Shown: piece by piece, positions 1-7,715 of the stretch | How positions within the stretch are numbered: position 1 is the stretch's first letter | Layout of the letters: each line of letters opens with the position of its first letter | Source of the DNA: Bacteroidota bacterium | Lineage (GTDB): Bacteria > Bacteroidota > Rhodothermia > Rhodothermales > UBA10348 | Assembly (NCBI GenBank): GCA_029262855.1 | Contig: JAJCYP010000087.1 | Location: forward strand, 1 to 35,881 | DNA: 35,881 bases | Direction: 5' to 3' | Made by a program: the position numbers and the translations under genes | The notes under the pieces: model-generated | What the model was told of the DNA's origin: nothing | The model's database searches: none | Seen by the model: only the letters and a program-made list of their open reading frames with translations

Positions 1-410
1 CCCATCAGCCAATCGGAATGCCGAACCGAGAGTGTCCGTCCGAAGATGCCGACGCCGGAAATCTCGGACTTGAATGGCAGCGTGGCCACGAAGCCATTCC
101 CCCGATCATCGAATCGATTCAGAACAACCGGCATCCGAAAGCTGTCCTTGACCGGGAATAGCCGGCTGACGTCGGGAAGCGTTGACTCAAGCGTGGCGGC
201 CAACCCTCTGGCCTGATCCTCCGTGCCGGCCTGGTATATTACGTCGAAGTGCGCCGAGCGCATCACCAGGTACTTCACGTCCGGAGGTCGATACGCCACC
301 GAGTAGACCGGGATCACCTGGGCGAGAACTGCTGCCGGCCATCCCATCGCCAGAACCAGAATCCCAAAAACGAAGACCCGGAGGCGCGGGGTCAGGACCG
401 GTATGGACAT
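1..410 (-). CDS. Secreted protein, N-terminal part (peptidase-MA/TolB-like, partial)
   Basis: An open frame of 136 codons begins at the ATG at 410 and runs off the left edge without a stop. The first 30 or so residues form a clear signal peptide: basic start, hydrophobic stretch FVFGILVLAMGW, then AAVLAQ as the likely cleavage site. The mature part begins with segments such as YLVMRSAHFDVIY and DQARGLAATLESTLPDV. These resemble the N-terminal module of bacterial peptidase-MA/TolB-like surface proteins, where HFD(V/I)YY is followed by a helix and later by an HE..H zinc motif. That motif would lie outside the window. The last visible residues, RHSDWLM, fit the lead-in to it. The family call is therefore an inference; export is well supported. 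It is transcribed away from the tRNA-Ser. Confidence 0.7.
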   Translation of the reverse strand, partial: MSIPVLTPRLRVFVFGILVLAMGWPAAVLAQVIPVYSVAYRPPDVKYLVMRSAHFDVIYQAGTEDQARGLAATLESTLPDVSRLFPVKDSFRMPVVLNRFDDRGNGFVATLPFKSEISGVGIFGRTLSVRHSDWLM

Positions 411-522
411 GCGGTGGAAGCCCGAGGCTGGGCGGGTTGCGAGGCAGACTGGCGAGGCGGAGTTTCGGAGCGAAGATAGCCGCCACGAGGAACGCCGTTT
501 CACGCGATATCCCGCCATCTGG

Positions 523-556
523 CTTGGTACCTCGTTCGGCCTCGCCCTACTTTTTG
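523..556 (+). promoter_or_regulatory. Possible promoter of tRNA-Ser
   Basis: TTGG at 523-526 and TACTTTTTG at 548-556 resemble a Bacteroidota-type -33/-7 pair (TTG and TAnnTTTG) with a spacing of about 22 bases. They lie directly before the first base of the mature tRNA at 560. This is a pattern match only. Confidence 0.3.
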
Positions 557-559
557 CGC

Positions 560-645
560 GGAGAGGTGCCGGAGTGGTCGAACGGGGCAGTCTCGAAAAC
601 TGTTGTACGCTATGCGTACCGAGGGTTCGAATCCCTCTCTCTCCG
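560..645 (+). tRNA. tRNA-Ser (anticodon CGA)
   Basis: The 86-nt sequence folds into a class II tRNA. The acceptor arm pairs GGAGAGG (560-566) with TCTCTCC (638-644) and has one G-U pair. The anticodon stem GCAGT/ACTGT encloses the loop CTCGAAA, giving anticodon CGA. There is a long variable arm (TACGC/GCGTA), and the T arm is GAGGG-TTCGAAT-CCCTC. The discriminator base is G645, as expected for serine tRNAs. CCA is not encoded. It reads UCG codons. tRNA genes are frequent integration targets, and a partial copy of its 3' end lies at 797-819. Confidence 0.95.
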
Positions 646-658
646 CACCCCCGCAAGG

Positions 659-708
659 CGAACCAAGTTCGCCTGCGCTTGGGATCGGAGCGAACCAAGC
701 TCGCTTGA
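659..708. repeat. Two tandem imperfect copies containing GCGAACCAAG
   Basis: GCGAACCAAGTTCGCCTG (from 659) and GCGAACCAAGCTCGCTTG (from 689) are near-identical and lie 30 bases apart. The first contains a perfect 6-bp inverted repeat (GCGAAC-CAA-GTTCGC). They lie in the non-coding spacer between the tRNA-Ser and the aldolase gene. The role is unknown; a dispersed intergenic repeat family is the simplest explanation. Confidence 0.55.
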
Positions 709-731
709 GTGAGCGGAGTCCCAGGCGCCGG

Positions 732-748
732 GGCCCGCGCAGCGGGCC
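732..748. repeat. GC-rich stem-loop
   Basis: GGCCCGC (732-738) and GCGGGCC (742-748) form a perfect 7-bp stem with a GCA loop. On the plus strand only two T follow, so it is not a convincing intrinsic terminator for the tRNA, though it could help transcript processing. Confidence 0.4.
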
Positions 749-767
749 TTGCGAGGGGTGCGCGCTC

Positions 768-804
768 CCCACCAAAGGATGTGCGAGCGCAGCGAGCAAA
801 TCCC
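768..804. repeat. Direct repeat copy 1 (partner at 13735-13767)
   Basis: Bases 768-791 match 13735-13758 at 23 of 24 positions (core GGATGTGCGAGCGCA). Both copies are soon followed by CAAATCCC. A third, shorter copy (GGATGTGCGAGC) is at 827-838. The two long copies bracket a 13-kb block holding the accessory gene clusters. They could be island boundary repeats or members of a dispersed intergenic repeat family. Confidence 0.65.
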
Positions 805-819
805 TCCCGCTCCGCACCC
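797..819 (+). repeat. Partial copy of the tRNA-Ser 3' end
   Basis: Bases 799-819 match the tRNA-Ser 3' end and its flank (630-650) at 19 of 21 positions, including AATCCCTC and CTCCGCACCC. This is the T-arm/acceptor part of the gene, the segment usually duplicated when an integrative element inserts in a tRNA gene. No complete second tRNA is present here. Confidence 0.5.
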
Positions 820-850
820 ATCCCTCGGATGTGCGAGCTTCGCCTCCCCC

Positions 851-1831
851 CTACTTCATCCCCTCCGCCACTTTCCGGACCTCCGCCTCCGTCAACTCGG
901 TCAGGTTCAGCGCGGACTCGTCCAGCTTCCGTGACAGCAGAATGAACGAGACGCCCACCTCGGTTGCGACCATTTCAAGCAGGGGTCGGAACCGGTTGTG
1001 GATGTTGTAGACCCCCATCGCTAACTGCTGCGGGTCCGGCGCGACCGCGACGTTGGGCTCGCGCTGTCCCAGATATTGCCGCAGTTCCATGACGCGCAGA
1101 AGATCGAAAGACATCTTGTGCTCGCGGCTCAGATAGGTCGTAATTGCCTCGAGAGGGGTGTTGCCGGTGGCCTGTCCCATGCCTCCGATGGAGGCGTCAG
1201 CAAAGTCGAGGCCGTTCCCCACGCCGGCGACCATGTTTGCAACCGCGAGGCCGAGGTTGTTGTGATTGTGGTATCCGATGGGCTTCGACGTCACGCCGCG
1301 GACCTGATCCATGAGCTTGACGAGGTAGGACGGGGTCATATTCCCGTTTGAGTCCGCCAGGTAGATCACGCTGGCCCGCTCGGCAGCAGCCTCGATACCA
1401 GCCAGTAGCACCTTGCGGGAGTAGTTGGTGCACATGGTGAAGTTGGCCGTCGCGATGATCCCTTTGGAGGTTGCGACATCGATGAGCGCGTCGGTCGGGC
1501 CCCGCTTGGATGCGGGATAGATGAACCGCAGCATCTTCACCCCGAGCGACGCCATGTCCAGGACGTCCTGTTTGGCGACGTACTGAGGGTGGCACATCAC
1601 GGCCAGATTGGCGTCCGGCACGGCCGTTCGGAGCGCCTCGATGTAGGCGTTTGAACTGGCGGAAGTCAGACCGGTGAAGGGCACCTGGACCGAGACATTC
1701 CGATATCCGATTTCGACGTAGTCCACGCCGATGTGATAGAGTTGGTCGGTGACGTGGTTCGCGATCTCCTGTGTGAAACACCAGTTGTTCCGGTATCCAC
1801 CATCGCGAAGGGTGCAGTCAAGTAGCTTCAT
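851..1831 (-). CDS. HMGL-like aldolase (4-hydroxy-2-oxovalerate aldolase type)
   Basis: The 326-residue protein starts at the ATG at 1831. It opens with MKLLDCTLRDGGYRNNW, the metal- and substrate-binding signature of the DRE-TIM (HMGL-like) aldolase/acyltransferase family. A longer frame to 1993 would lie inside the preceding gene and is not used. Further family motifs are IYLADSNGNM, the metal-binding GYHNHNNLG, and GGMGQATGNTPLE, which is typical of 4-hydroxy-2-oxovalerate aldolases. Such enzymes make or break a C-C bond between pyruvate-like enolates and aldehydes. It is the last gene of a six-gene minus-strand set, 40 bases after the LodB-like gene. The upstream oxidases would produce aldehydes or 2-oxo acids, so an aldol step on these products is a reasonable inference. 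The substrate is unknown, and a polysaccharide-type paralogue of the same fold is an alternative. Confidence 0.85.
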   Translation of the reverse strand: MKLLDCTLRDGGYRNNWCFTQEIANHVTDQLYHIGVDYVEIGYRNVSVQVPFTGLTSASSNAYIEALRTAVPDANLAVMCHPQYVAKQDVLDMASLGVKMLRFIYPASKRGPTDALIDVATSKGIIATANFTMCTNYSRKVLLAGIEAAAERASVIYLADSNGNMTPSYLVKLMDQVRGVTSKPIGYHNHNNLGLAVANMVAGVGNGLDFADASIGGMGQATGNTPLEAITTYLSREHKMSFDLLRVMELRQYLGQREPNVAVAPDPQQLAMGVYNIHNRFRPLLEMVATEVGVSFILLSRKLDESALNLTELTEAEVRKVAEGMK

Positions 1832-1845
1832 GGCTGAGTTGTATT

Positions 1846-1861
1846 TGCCACCGCGGTGGCA
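1846..1861. promoter_or_regulatory. Perfect 16-bp palindrome
   Basis: TGCCACCGCGGTGGCA is a perfect palindrome in the 40-base gap between the LodB-like stop and the aldolase start. It could be an operator, a recombination site or an RNA hairpin affecting translation of the last gene. No T tract follows, so it is not an intrinsic terminator. Confidence 0.4.
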
Positions 1862-1871
1862 TGGTGGCGTC

Positions 1872-2999
1872 CTAGACGCGCGAGTCGAGAGTGGACGCAG
1901 CCCTTCGGGCGCGCCAGAAGGGCTCGTCGACCCAGCGCCGCTCCCGTTCGTAGAGATAGGCCCGGTTCCGGGCGTATTGTTGGAAGTCAGCATCCTCGGC
2001 CGCCTGCAGTGATGTCAACGCTGAGCGGTGTCCGTGGAGCCTTCGACCCACGGCCGGAAGAGACCGGACGGCAGAGCTCAGGGCCTTCATCATACCCTGA
2101 GCTGAAATCGGGTCGTAGCTGCTTGCGGCGTCGCCGATGGCGACCCAGTCTTCGCCCGCGACGAGATTCAGGCGCCCGGATCGAGCTGAGACAGGCTTCA
2201 GCGACTCGGCGATGCCACTTGAACCTTCGAGTCCCTCCGACACCAGTCGGGTCCGGACGAATGCCCTACACCAGCCCGCGAGTGAGGTCAGTCCCAAATG
2301 CTTCGCCTCCAGGACATCGGCCGTGACCGATACCACAGCCCGCCCGCCCGGAAGACGGGCGGCATGCCACCACCCTTGCGGGAAGGCCTCCAGGCGCGTG
2401 AGCCCGGAAAACCGCTCGCTGTCTACGCTCTCAAACAACAACGAGATGTTGGTGAGCCGATCAAACTCCTGCCGGACCGCCCCCAAGCTTCTCCCGACCA
2501 CAGCGGCTGGACCGGTTGCATCAATCACCACGCGTGCTCGCACGGTCGCAGGACGCCCGTCGCTAAGCCCCACCTGCGCCCCTCCTTGGGAAAGAGGCGT
2601 CACATGGCGAAAGCGCGTCCGCTCCTGCACCTCGACTCCGGAGGCCCGAGCCTCCTCAAGCAACCAGGCCTCGAGCTTGACGCGGTCCACATGCCAGCCG
2701 CTACCGTGTGGATTGAACAGGAAATCGTTGTAGCCAGGCTCGTCGCTGCCCCACAGGGAGACACTCCCCGGGCAGGGATCGTGGCCCTGACTGCAAAAAC
2801 CTTCCCACAGTCCGAGCCGAGAAAGTGGAAGCCGCACATCGGGCGGCAGGCTCTCCCCGATAACCAGTCCTCTCTCCGGCCGCCTGCCTCCGATCAGTAG
2901 GACGCGGCCCACCTCCAGACGCCGTAAACCGATCGCGGCAGCGGCGCCGGCCACACCTGCGCCGACGACCAGAACATCCAACTCCTGCATGCCAGGCAA
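1872..2999 (-). CDS. lodB: LodB/GoxB-type FAD-dependent maturation protein
   Basis: This 375-residue flavoprotein has an N-terminal Rossmann FAD motif (VVGAGVAGAA, GxGxxG near residues 13-18), a central VVIDATGP segment, and a C-terminal FAD motif, WVAIGDAASSYDPISAQGM. This is the layout of the tryptophan-halogenase/monooxygenase-like family to which LodB and GoxB belong. Those proteins are needed to build the cysteine tryptophylquinone cofactor of LodA-type oxidases. The gene follows the lodA-like stop with no gap (3000/2999). Its TTG start has AGGAG nine bases upstream. An internal ATG at 2990 is possible but lies 18 bases from that site. Adjacency to the lodA homologue makes the maturation role much likelier than a free-standing oxygenase. 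Confidence 0.88.
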   Translation of the reverse strand: MPGMQELDVLVVGAGVAGAAAAIGLRRLEVGRVLLIGGRRPERGLVIGESLPPDVRLPLSRLGLWEGFCSQGHDPCPGSVSLWGSDEPGYNDFLFNPHGSGWHVDRVKLEAWLLEEARASGVEVQERTRFRHVTPLSQGGAQVGLSDGRPATVRARVVIDATGPAAVVGRSLGAVRQEFDRLTNISLLFESVDSERFSGLTRLEAFPQGWWHAARLPGGRAVVSVTADVLEAKHLGLTSLAGWCRAFVRTRLVSEGLEGSSGIAESLKPVSARSGRLNLVAGEDWVAIGDAASSYDPISAQGMMKALSSAVRSLPAVGRRLHGHRSALTSLQAAEDADFQQYARNRAYLYERERRWVDEPFWRARRAASTLDSRV

Positions 3000-5012
3000 C
3001 TAGGCCGGCTCCTGGTGCGTCGCATTCATCGGCCACGATTTGATTGCGGGCTCGTCCAAGCGGCTCTCGACCTCCAGAAACTGGTCGAAACTGTACTCGG
3101 TCCCGTCTCCAATGGCTGTGCCCTGGATGATGATGCCGATTTGCGACCACTTCTCCAGCATGTGACTGGAGTCTTGGAAACGACCCATGAGCGCCGGATT
3201 GGGATTCGTTGTGCCGTCACCTCGGACGGAGTAGCGCTGCTCTCCCAACTTCCCGTTCTTTACATCTTCAGCCCGGTAGACAGCCACAGGCCGCTCTGCC
3301 GGCCACGACCAATACAGGGTGAGGTCAATGTTCGGTTCCGTTGTGTGGATGGCGCATGAGTTGTAGTCTGTCTGCCACGGCACGGCCATGAACTTGCAGA
3401 TATCCCCAGGCTCGACCGAATTCTGACCGGTTTGGAGGGGCAGAAATCCAACGGTCAGGAAGGGCTGGGTCGGGTTGCAGGAACGGTAGTCGAGAGGCTT
3501 GCCGGCAATCCGAAATGGCCCGCCACCGTTCGTGCGCCAGTCGTCCTTGTACAGGTCCGGCAATCGAATGATGAAGCTGAATTCGATGCCGGGCGTAAAC
3601 CTTCCGCCCAGGCAGTTCATCAGCGAGACCTTGTCGAGTCTTTCGCCCGGACCTAGCCGATCACGCTCGCCTTTGGTGAACTTTCCGGCATTCCACTGCT
3701 CCAGGAAGAAGTACTGAGTGAGGGAGAGCGAGAGGAAGGACTGACCGGCGTCCCCAAGCGCCAAGGGCATGAGAGGAGCACCAAGCTGGGACTCCGCGTT
3801 GCCCCGCTTCGGATTTCGAACGAACGTGAGCCCGGCCATAATCGTGGATCCGGGGTCATCGTCCTCGGAGATGTCCCCCACTGCATTGTGTGCGTCGATC
3901 GCATAACTCGGCAGGTTCGTGTTCCACGTCTGCAACTGAGTCGCCCGGAAAATGGGGTGGATGTGCTCCCGGAAATTCGGCTTGAAATCCTCTCGATACC
4001 CGTTGTCGTACACATCCGGGCGAAGGCCCATATTCCGGATCCAGCTGTCAAACATGTCGTCCCACAGGGGCACGATATTGAGCGTCTGGGGCGCAAACGC
4101 GGGATCCGCAGTAACCACCCATGCACCGGCAACGGTTTGGGTCGAACCGTCCTCGAACACGATTACGGCATCGACCGGGCCATCGGAAGTATCGTCGAAC
4201 CACCCGTCGTTGTCTACGAAAACCGGGAGCCCGTAATACTCGCCGTCCGGCTGGGCCCAGGCGACGGCCCTCCCGTACCCTCCTGCCACGATGAGTCGCC
4301 CTTCATCATCGGTCTCCATCTCTCCCAACGTATCCAGGGGGCCGTGGGGCTCGCTGAGCTTTGGGAAATGGTCTGCAGGGTAACTCTTGGGGTACAAATG
4401 CAAGGCGTGGACGGCTCCGTGCTCGTCCGCGAAAGCCGCCGGCGTCGCTCTGTTGAAGGCGACCTGCTCGGCTGCGCTGCCCCGCACCACACGCGGCCCC
4501 GCGTCGATGGTGAGCATCCGGATGCGCGCGGGGTTATGGGGATCTTCGCCAACCTGCTGATTTCGGAGTCCTGGGTTTCCGCCATCTTTGTAGAAACTCA
4601 GAAGCGACTGGTCTACTGAGAGATCAGTCTCCTGCCGGTACCCGTTGGCTTTCTTGTTGGCCAAGTGGACCGTCCAGACGATGTCCTTGACGACCTTTCC
4701 GCCAACCTTCGAGCCGATGACCACCTCAACGCCGCCACCGTTGGGATAGGAGTCGCCCCCTTTTTTTGTCGAGTACGCATAGATCCGGAACCGGGCGGCC
4801 TGACGACGGAGAGCGCCCGTGTTGTCCCTCAGGTCATCGCTGGTGATTGGCGTGTCCAGGGTGCCGCGTTTGATGGGCAGTCCGCCTGAGACCTTCGCGC
4901 CTCCGGGTGGGGTGATCCCCGCCGTCGTTTCTGGGGCCAGGTAGTATTCGCTTGAGTTCCCTACCCGTGCGAAGCCGATGCTTGGGTGGACCCGGAGTGA
5001 CAAATCGCTCAT
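3000..5012 (-). CDS. lodA: LodA/GoxA-family quinoprotein amino-acid oxidase
   Basis: The 670-residue protein begins RVHPSIGFARVGNSSEYYL, the hallmark start of LodA-like CTQ-dependent oxidases. LodA oxidises the epsilon-amino group of lysine to the semialdehyde; GoxA oxidises glycine. Both release ammonia and H2O2. The cofactor-forming residues are probably Cys near 467 (LMNCLGGRFTPGIE) and Trp near 546 (MAVPWQTDYNSC), both in the expected family context. There is no obvious signal peptide, as in other family members, some of which are found outside the cell. It sits between the ferritin-like gene and lodB in one transcription unit. The substrate cannot be read from sequence and could be lysine, glycine, another amino acid, or a side chain on a peptide. 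Confidence 0.93.
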   Translation of the reverse strand: MSDLSLRVHPSIGFARVGNSSEYYLAPETTAGITPPGGAKVSGGLPIKRGTLDTPITSDDLRDNTGALRRQAARFRIYAYSTKKGGDSYPNGGGVEVVIGSKVGGKVVKDIVWTVHLANKKANGYRQETDLSVDQSLLSFYKDGGNPGLRNQQVGEDPHNPARIRMLTIDAGPRVVRGSAAEQVAFNRATPAAFADEHGAVHALHLYPKSYPADHFPKLSEPHGPLDTLGEMETDDEGRLIVAGGYGRAVAWAQPDGEYYGLPVFVDNDGWFDDTSDGPVDAVIVFEDGSTQTVAGAWVVTADPAFAPQTLNIVPLWDDMFDSWIRNMGLRPDVYDNGYREDFKPNFREHIHPIFRATQLQTWNTNLPSYAIDAHNAVGDISEDDDPGSTIMAGLTFVRNPKRGNAESQLGAPLMPLALGDAGQSFLSLSLTQYFFLEQWNAGKFTKGERDRLGPGERLDKVSLMNCLGGRFTPGIEFSFIIRLPDLYKDDWRTNGGGPFRIAGKPLDYRSCNPTQPFLTVGFLPLQTGQNSVEPGDICKFMAVPWQTDYNSCAIHTTEPNIDLTLYWSWPAERPVAVYRAEDVKNGKLGEQRYSVRGDGTTNPNPALMGRFQDSSHMLEKWSQIGIIIQGTAIGDGTEYSFDQFLEVESRLDEPAIKSWPMNATHQEPA

Positions 5013-5055
5013 GGTTCTTGCTCAGTGGCCTTTCGGAAAAAGGCGATAACGGTGA

Positions 5056-6036
5056 TCAGGAGATTCTAGGCTCGGCGCCGTTCTGCCAGCAGTTCGACAT
5101 GAACGCACCGACGGCGCTCATTTGACGGCCGAAACGCGGAGGATTCTGTCCGCTGAAGAGCTTCTCCATCGTGGCACAGAGCTGATCGAACCCTTTGATG
5201 AGCTCTGCCTGAGCTCGGGCTCCGGCCGAGCCGGCGTCTGGTTTCCGCACGCCACGATAGACCGCTGGAAAGGACGACGCCTTGCGGATCAATTCGAACT
5301 TGGTGAAGTGGTCGAGCTCGGCGTCGGTTGAGGCAGCGGTGTTCTGGAACTCAGGCGGAATCGTTGCGGCCCCCTCGGTCTTGCCTTCACCCTGCTCCAC
5401 AATGGCCGACATGATCCCATAGATCTGTTTCAGCCCCTCCCGCCCGTTCAGCGTCACCGTTTGGTGCTCGAACTGGTTGAAGTAGTTCGCGAACATGTTC
5501 ACCTGGTTCACGCCGCCCACGATTTGGTCCTGAAAGAGACTTGCCGCGTAGCGCATCGACTCGTAGAGGGCGCCGATTGACCCGTACGTGGTCACGTCAG
5601 CATGCAAAGTCGAACCCTGGCCCGTATCCCACTCGGGATATTCTATGAGGCACATGGTGTTGATTCGCGTTTGGTCCAGCGGCCCCAGCTCAGCAGAGTA
5701 CGGGGAGTAGATCGCAGTGGGATTGGGCGTATCAAGGGAAAAGTCGATATGGGGAATGTCGTTGCCGCGGTACACCGGTGCCTTGAACGTGGGTGTCAGA
5801 CCAAAGGCGTTCGCGATGTTCGAGGCGAGTTGTACATGAAACATCTCCTCGTTGACCACAGACTGAATGAGCGTGAACGCGGGGTCCGTCCGGTCCTTGA
5901 TGGAGTACATCGCCGTGAGATAGTACGGGATGGTCCAAAATTCCAGGTCGACCATGTACTGAAGATGATCGTGGAGCTGTCGGAGCCCCCAGGACGGGTA
6001 GGCTTTCGACTTGGGCGAAGTTGGGCTGTCTTTCAT
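5056..6036 (-). CDS. Ferritin-like protein of the VioB/RebD imine-dimer synthase type
   Basis: The 326-residue protein has the ferritin-like helical core seen in the iminophenyl-pyruvate dimer synthase domain of VioB, RebD and StaD. Likely metal ligands are Glu32 (DLEFWTIPYYLTAMYS) and Glu63/Glu64 with His67 (NEEMFHVQLASNIANAFG). In violacein and rebeccamycin synthesis such proteins couple two imines made by a flavin amino-acid oxidase. Here a flavin amino-acid oxidase is the gene just upstream, as in VioA-VioB. Only the ferritin-like part is present; the rest of the roughly 1000-residue VioB protein is missing. An AGGA ribosome site precedes the ATG. The role as an imine coupler is an inference from family and neighbour; a peroxide-consuming diiron oxidase is an alternative. 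Confidence 0.82.
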   Translation of the reverse strand: MKDSPTSPKSKAYPSWGLRQLHDHLQYMVDLEFWTIPYYLTAMYSIKDRTDPAFTLIQSVVNEEMFHVQLASNIANAFGLTPTFKAPVYRGNDIPHIDFSLDTPNPTAIYSPYSAELGPLDQTRINTMCLIEYPEWDTGQGSTLHADVTTYGSIGALYESMRYAASLFQDQIVGGVNQVNMFANYFNQFEHQTVTLNGREGLKQIYGIMSAIVEQGEGKTEGAATIPPEFQNTAASTDAELDHFTKFELIRKASSFPAVYRGVRKPDAGSAGARAQAELIKGFDQLCATMEKLFSGQNPPRFGRQMSAVGAFMSNCWQNGAEPRIS

Positions 6037-6089
6037 TTCCTGATTATTGAGCTTGGCTGGGCCGAATGCCTGCCGTTCATGCCAATGGG

Positions 6090-7676
6090 CTAGTCGTAGA
6101 AGGGCAGTCCCGCTGCCTCATAGGCCGTGCGAATCCCGGCCTCGATGGCACCCTCAATCCACGCCACCTTGAAGGATGTAGCGTCCCCACCGAAAAACAC
6201 GTTCTCCTCCGGCTCCAACACGAGACCTTCCAGTTCTTCGAACTGCCCGGGGGCAAGCATCGCCGCTTCGCCGATCGAGTACGAATCCAGTTGCCAACTC
6301 TGAGAGGTGCCGACCACGAAGTACTCCCGGATATAGTCGCCGTGGATCCTGGCCAGATTGTCCAGCGCGTATTCCACCCGCAGTGCGCCTCCCAGCGAAT
6401 CCCAGGCCTTCGCCTCTGTCGCCCAGGTGTAGCTGGCAATCACGACCCCACCTTCTCCGCTCCCCAGGTCGGTGGACGGATAGTAAACGAACCGCACCGG
6501 GAGGTCCGTAATGGTGTGCCCTCCATAGATGCCATCGACTTCCTCCCAGAATCGACGGTCGAATTGCAGGAATAGCTTGGTCGACGCGTTGTAGTTCAAC
6601 TCCCGGATGGCCTTTCGCTTTCCCTGCGAGAACGGAGGTTCCACGTCCAGATAGCGCATGGAAGTGAAGGGAATGGTCAGGACCAGAGCGTCCGCCTCAT
6701 AGGAGCGCTCATTTTCGCTACCCGCGCCAACATCGATTTCGCGGTCTGCGCCCATGGTGGCGGCCCGCTCGAATCTCGAAGCAATGGTCCCATCCGCCTG
6801 TGAGCGCCGTAGGCCGACCAGCCGGTGGTTGAAATGGATCTTGACTCCGGCGTGCTGCAGCCCGGGCAGAAAGGCCTTGGGCAGTAGATCCATGCCTCCG
6901 CTGATCCCGAAGTACTTCACGCCCGGCTCGTGATTCACAGTCTCGACGATCTGCTGCATCAGACTGAGGCTCGAGCGCGACTCCAGGTTCACCATGACCT
7001 CGATCATCAGGATCGCTCCAGCCGATAGATCGGTCTCCGTTCTCAGGTACGAGTAGACGGAATGCGATCCGTACCGCTCAACCACCTTGGCCCAGTTCTC
7101 GACGGTGTCTCGTCCAAGCTTCGGATCCACCATCCTTTGGATTGGGGCGAGTGCCTCGATCCACAACTGTTCGCCGGTCTTGCCTCGCTCAGATCCGGTG
7201 GTTGGGAAGTTCAGAATGTCCGGATTCGCCTCGTACTCCTTCCGCCGCACCTTCACGTTGTTCACGAAGATCCACTCCTGCTTGGCCTCGTCGTGATTGA
7301 TGAATTCGAACGTATCCAGGCCAAACTTTTCTATGTACTTGAAGACCAGTTCGTAGGTGTCGATGAGACGCATAGCCCCAGCCTCGCTCATGAGGCCGTC
7401 CGTGAATGGGGCACGTATCGTCTTTACGCGCCCGCCTACTCGGGTGCTCGCCTCAAACAGCCGCACGCGGTGTCCGGCCTCCGCCAGAAGGGTTGCCGTT
7501 ACCAGGCCCGAAACCCCGGCTCCGATCACATCGACACGTCGGGGCGCCTTGGCGGCGGGTAGACCATGCTCAATCGCGTGAAGGAATAGCTTCGTCCGAT
7601 CGGTATAGATCCGCTTGCCACGCTTCGTGCTGAACTCCGGCAAGAGCTCGGGCAGCATTCGCTTCCAGGATTCCAT
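6090..7676 (-). CDS. Flavin amine oxidase (L-amino-acid oxidase type)
   Basis: The 528-residue protein has an N-terminal FAD site (VDVIGAGVSGLVTATLLAEAG, GxGxxG near residues 52-57), followed by RLFEASTRVGGRVKT, the standard flavin amine oxidase pattern. The C-terminal FAD segment is NVFFGGDATSFKVAWIEGAIEAG. The internal layout (YNASTKLFLQFDRRFWEE, SYTWATEAKAW) fits L-amino-acid oxidases, which convert amino acids to imines/2-oxo acids with release of H2O2. A 46-residue lead precedes the FAD fold and is not a signal peptide. GAGG lies about eight bases before the ATG. It is second in the operon, between the propeller gene and the ferritin-like gene. VioA/RebO-like imine supply is the likely role; the substrate is unknown. 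Confidence 0.9.
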   Translation of the reverse strand: MESWKRMLPELLPEFSTKRGKRIYTDRTKLFLHAIEHGLPAAKAPRRVDVIGAGVSGLVTATLLAEAGHRVRLFEASTRVGGRVKTIRAPFTDGLMSEAGAMRLIDTYELVFKYIEKFGLDTFEFINHDEAKQEWIFVNNVKVRRKEYEANPDILNFPTTGSERGKTGEQLWIEALAPIQRMVDPKLGRDTVENWAKVVERYGSHSVYSYLRTETDLSAGAILMIEVMVNLESRSSLSLMQQIVETVNHEPGVKYFGISGGMDLLPKAFLPGLQHAGVKIHFNHRLVGLRRSQADGTIASRFERAATMGADREIDVGAGSENERSYEADALVLTIPFTSMRYLDVEPPFSQGKRKAIRELNYNASTKLFLQFDRRFWEEVDGIYGGHTITDLPVRFVYYPSTDLGSGEGGVVIASYTWATEAKAWDSLGGALRVEYALDNLARIHGDYIREYFVVGTSQSWQLDSYSIGEAAMLAPGQFEELEGLVLEPEENVFFGGDATSFKVAWIEGAIEAGIRTAYEAAGLPFYD

Positions 7677-7715
7677 TTCGCGCCTCAGGATTGTCCGATA
7701 AGCGGGGTAAAACCC

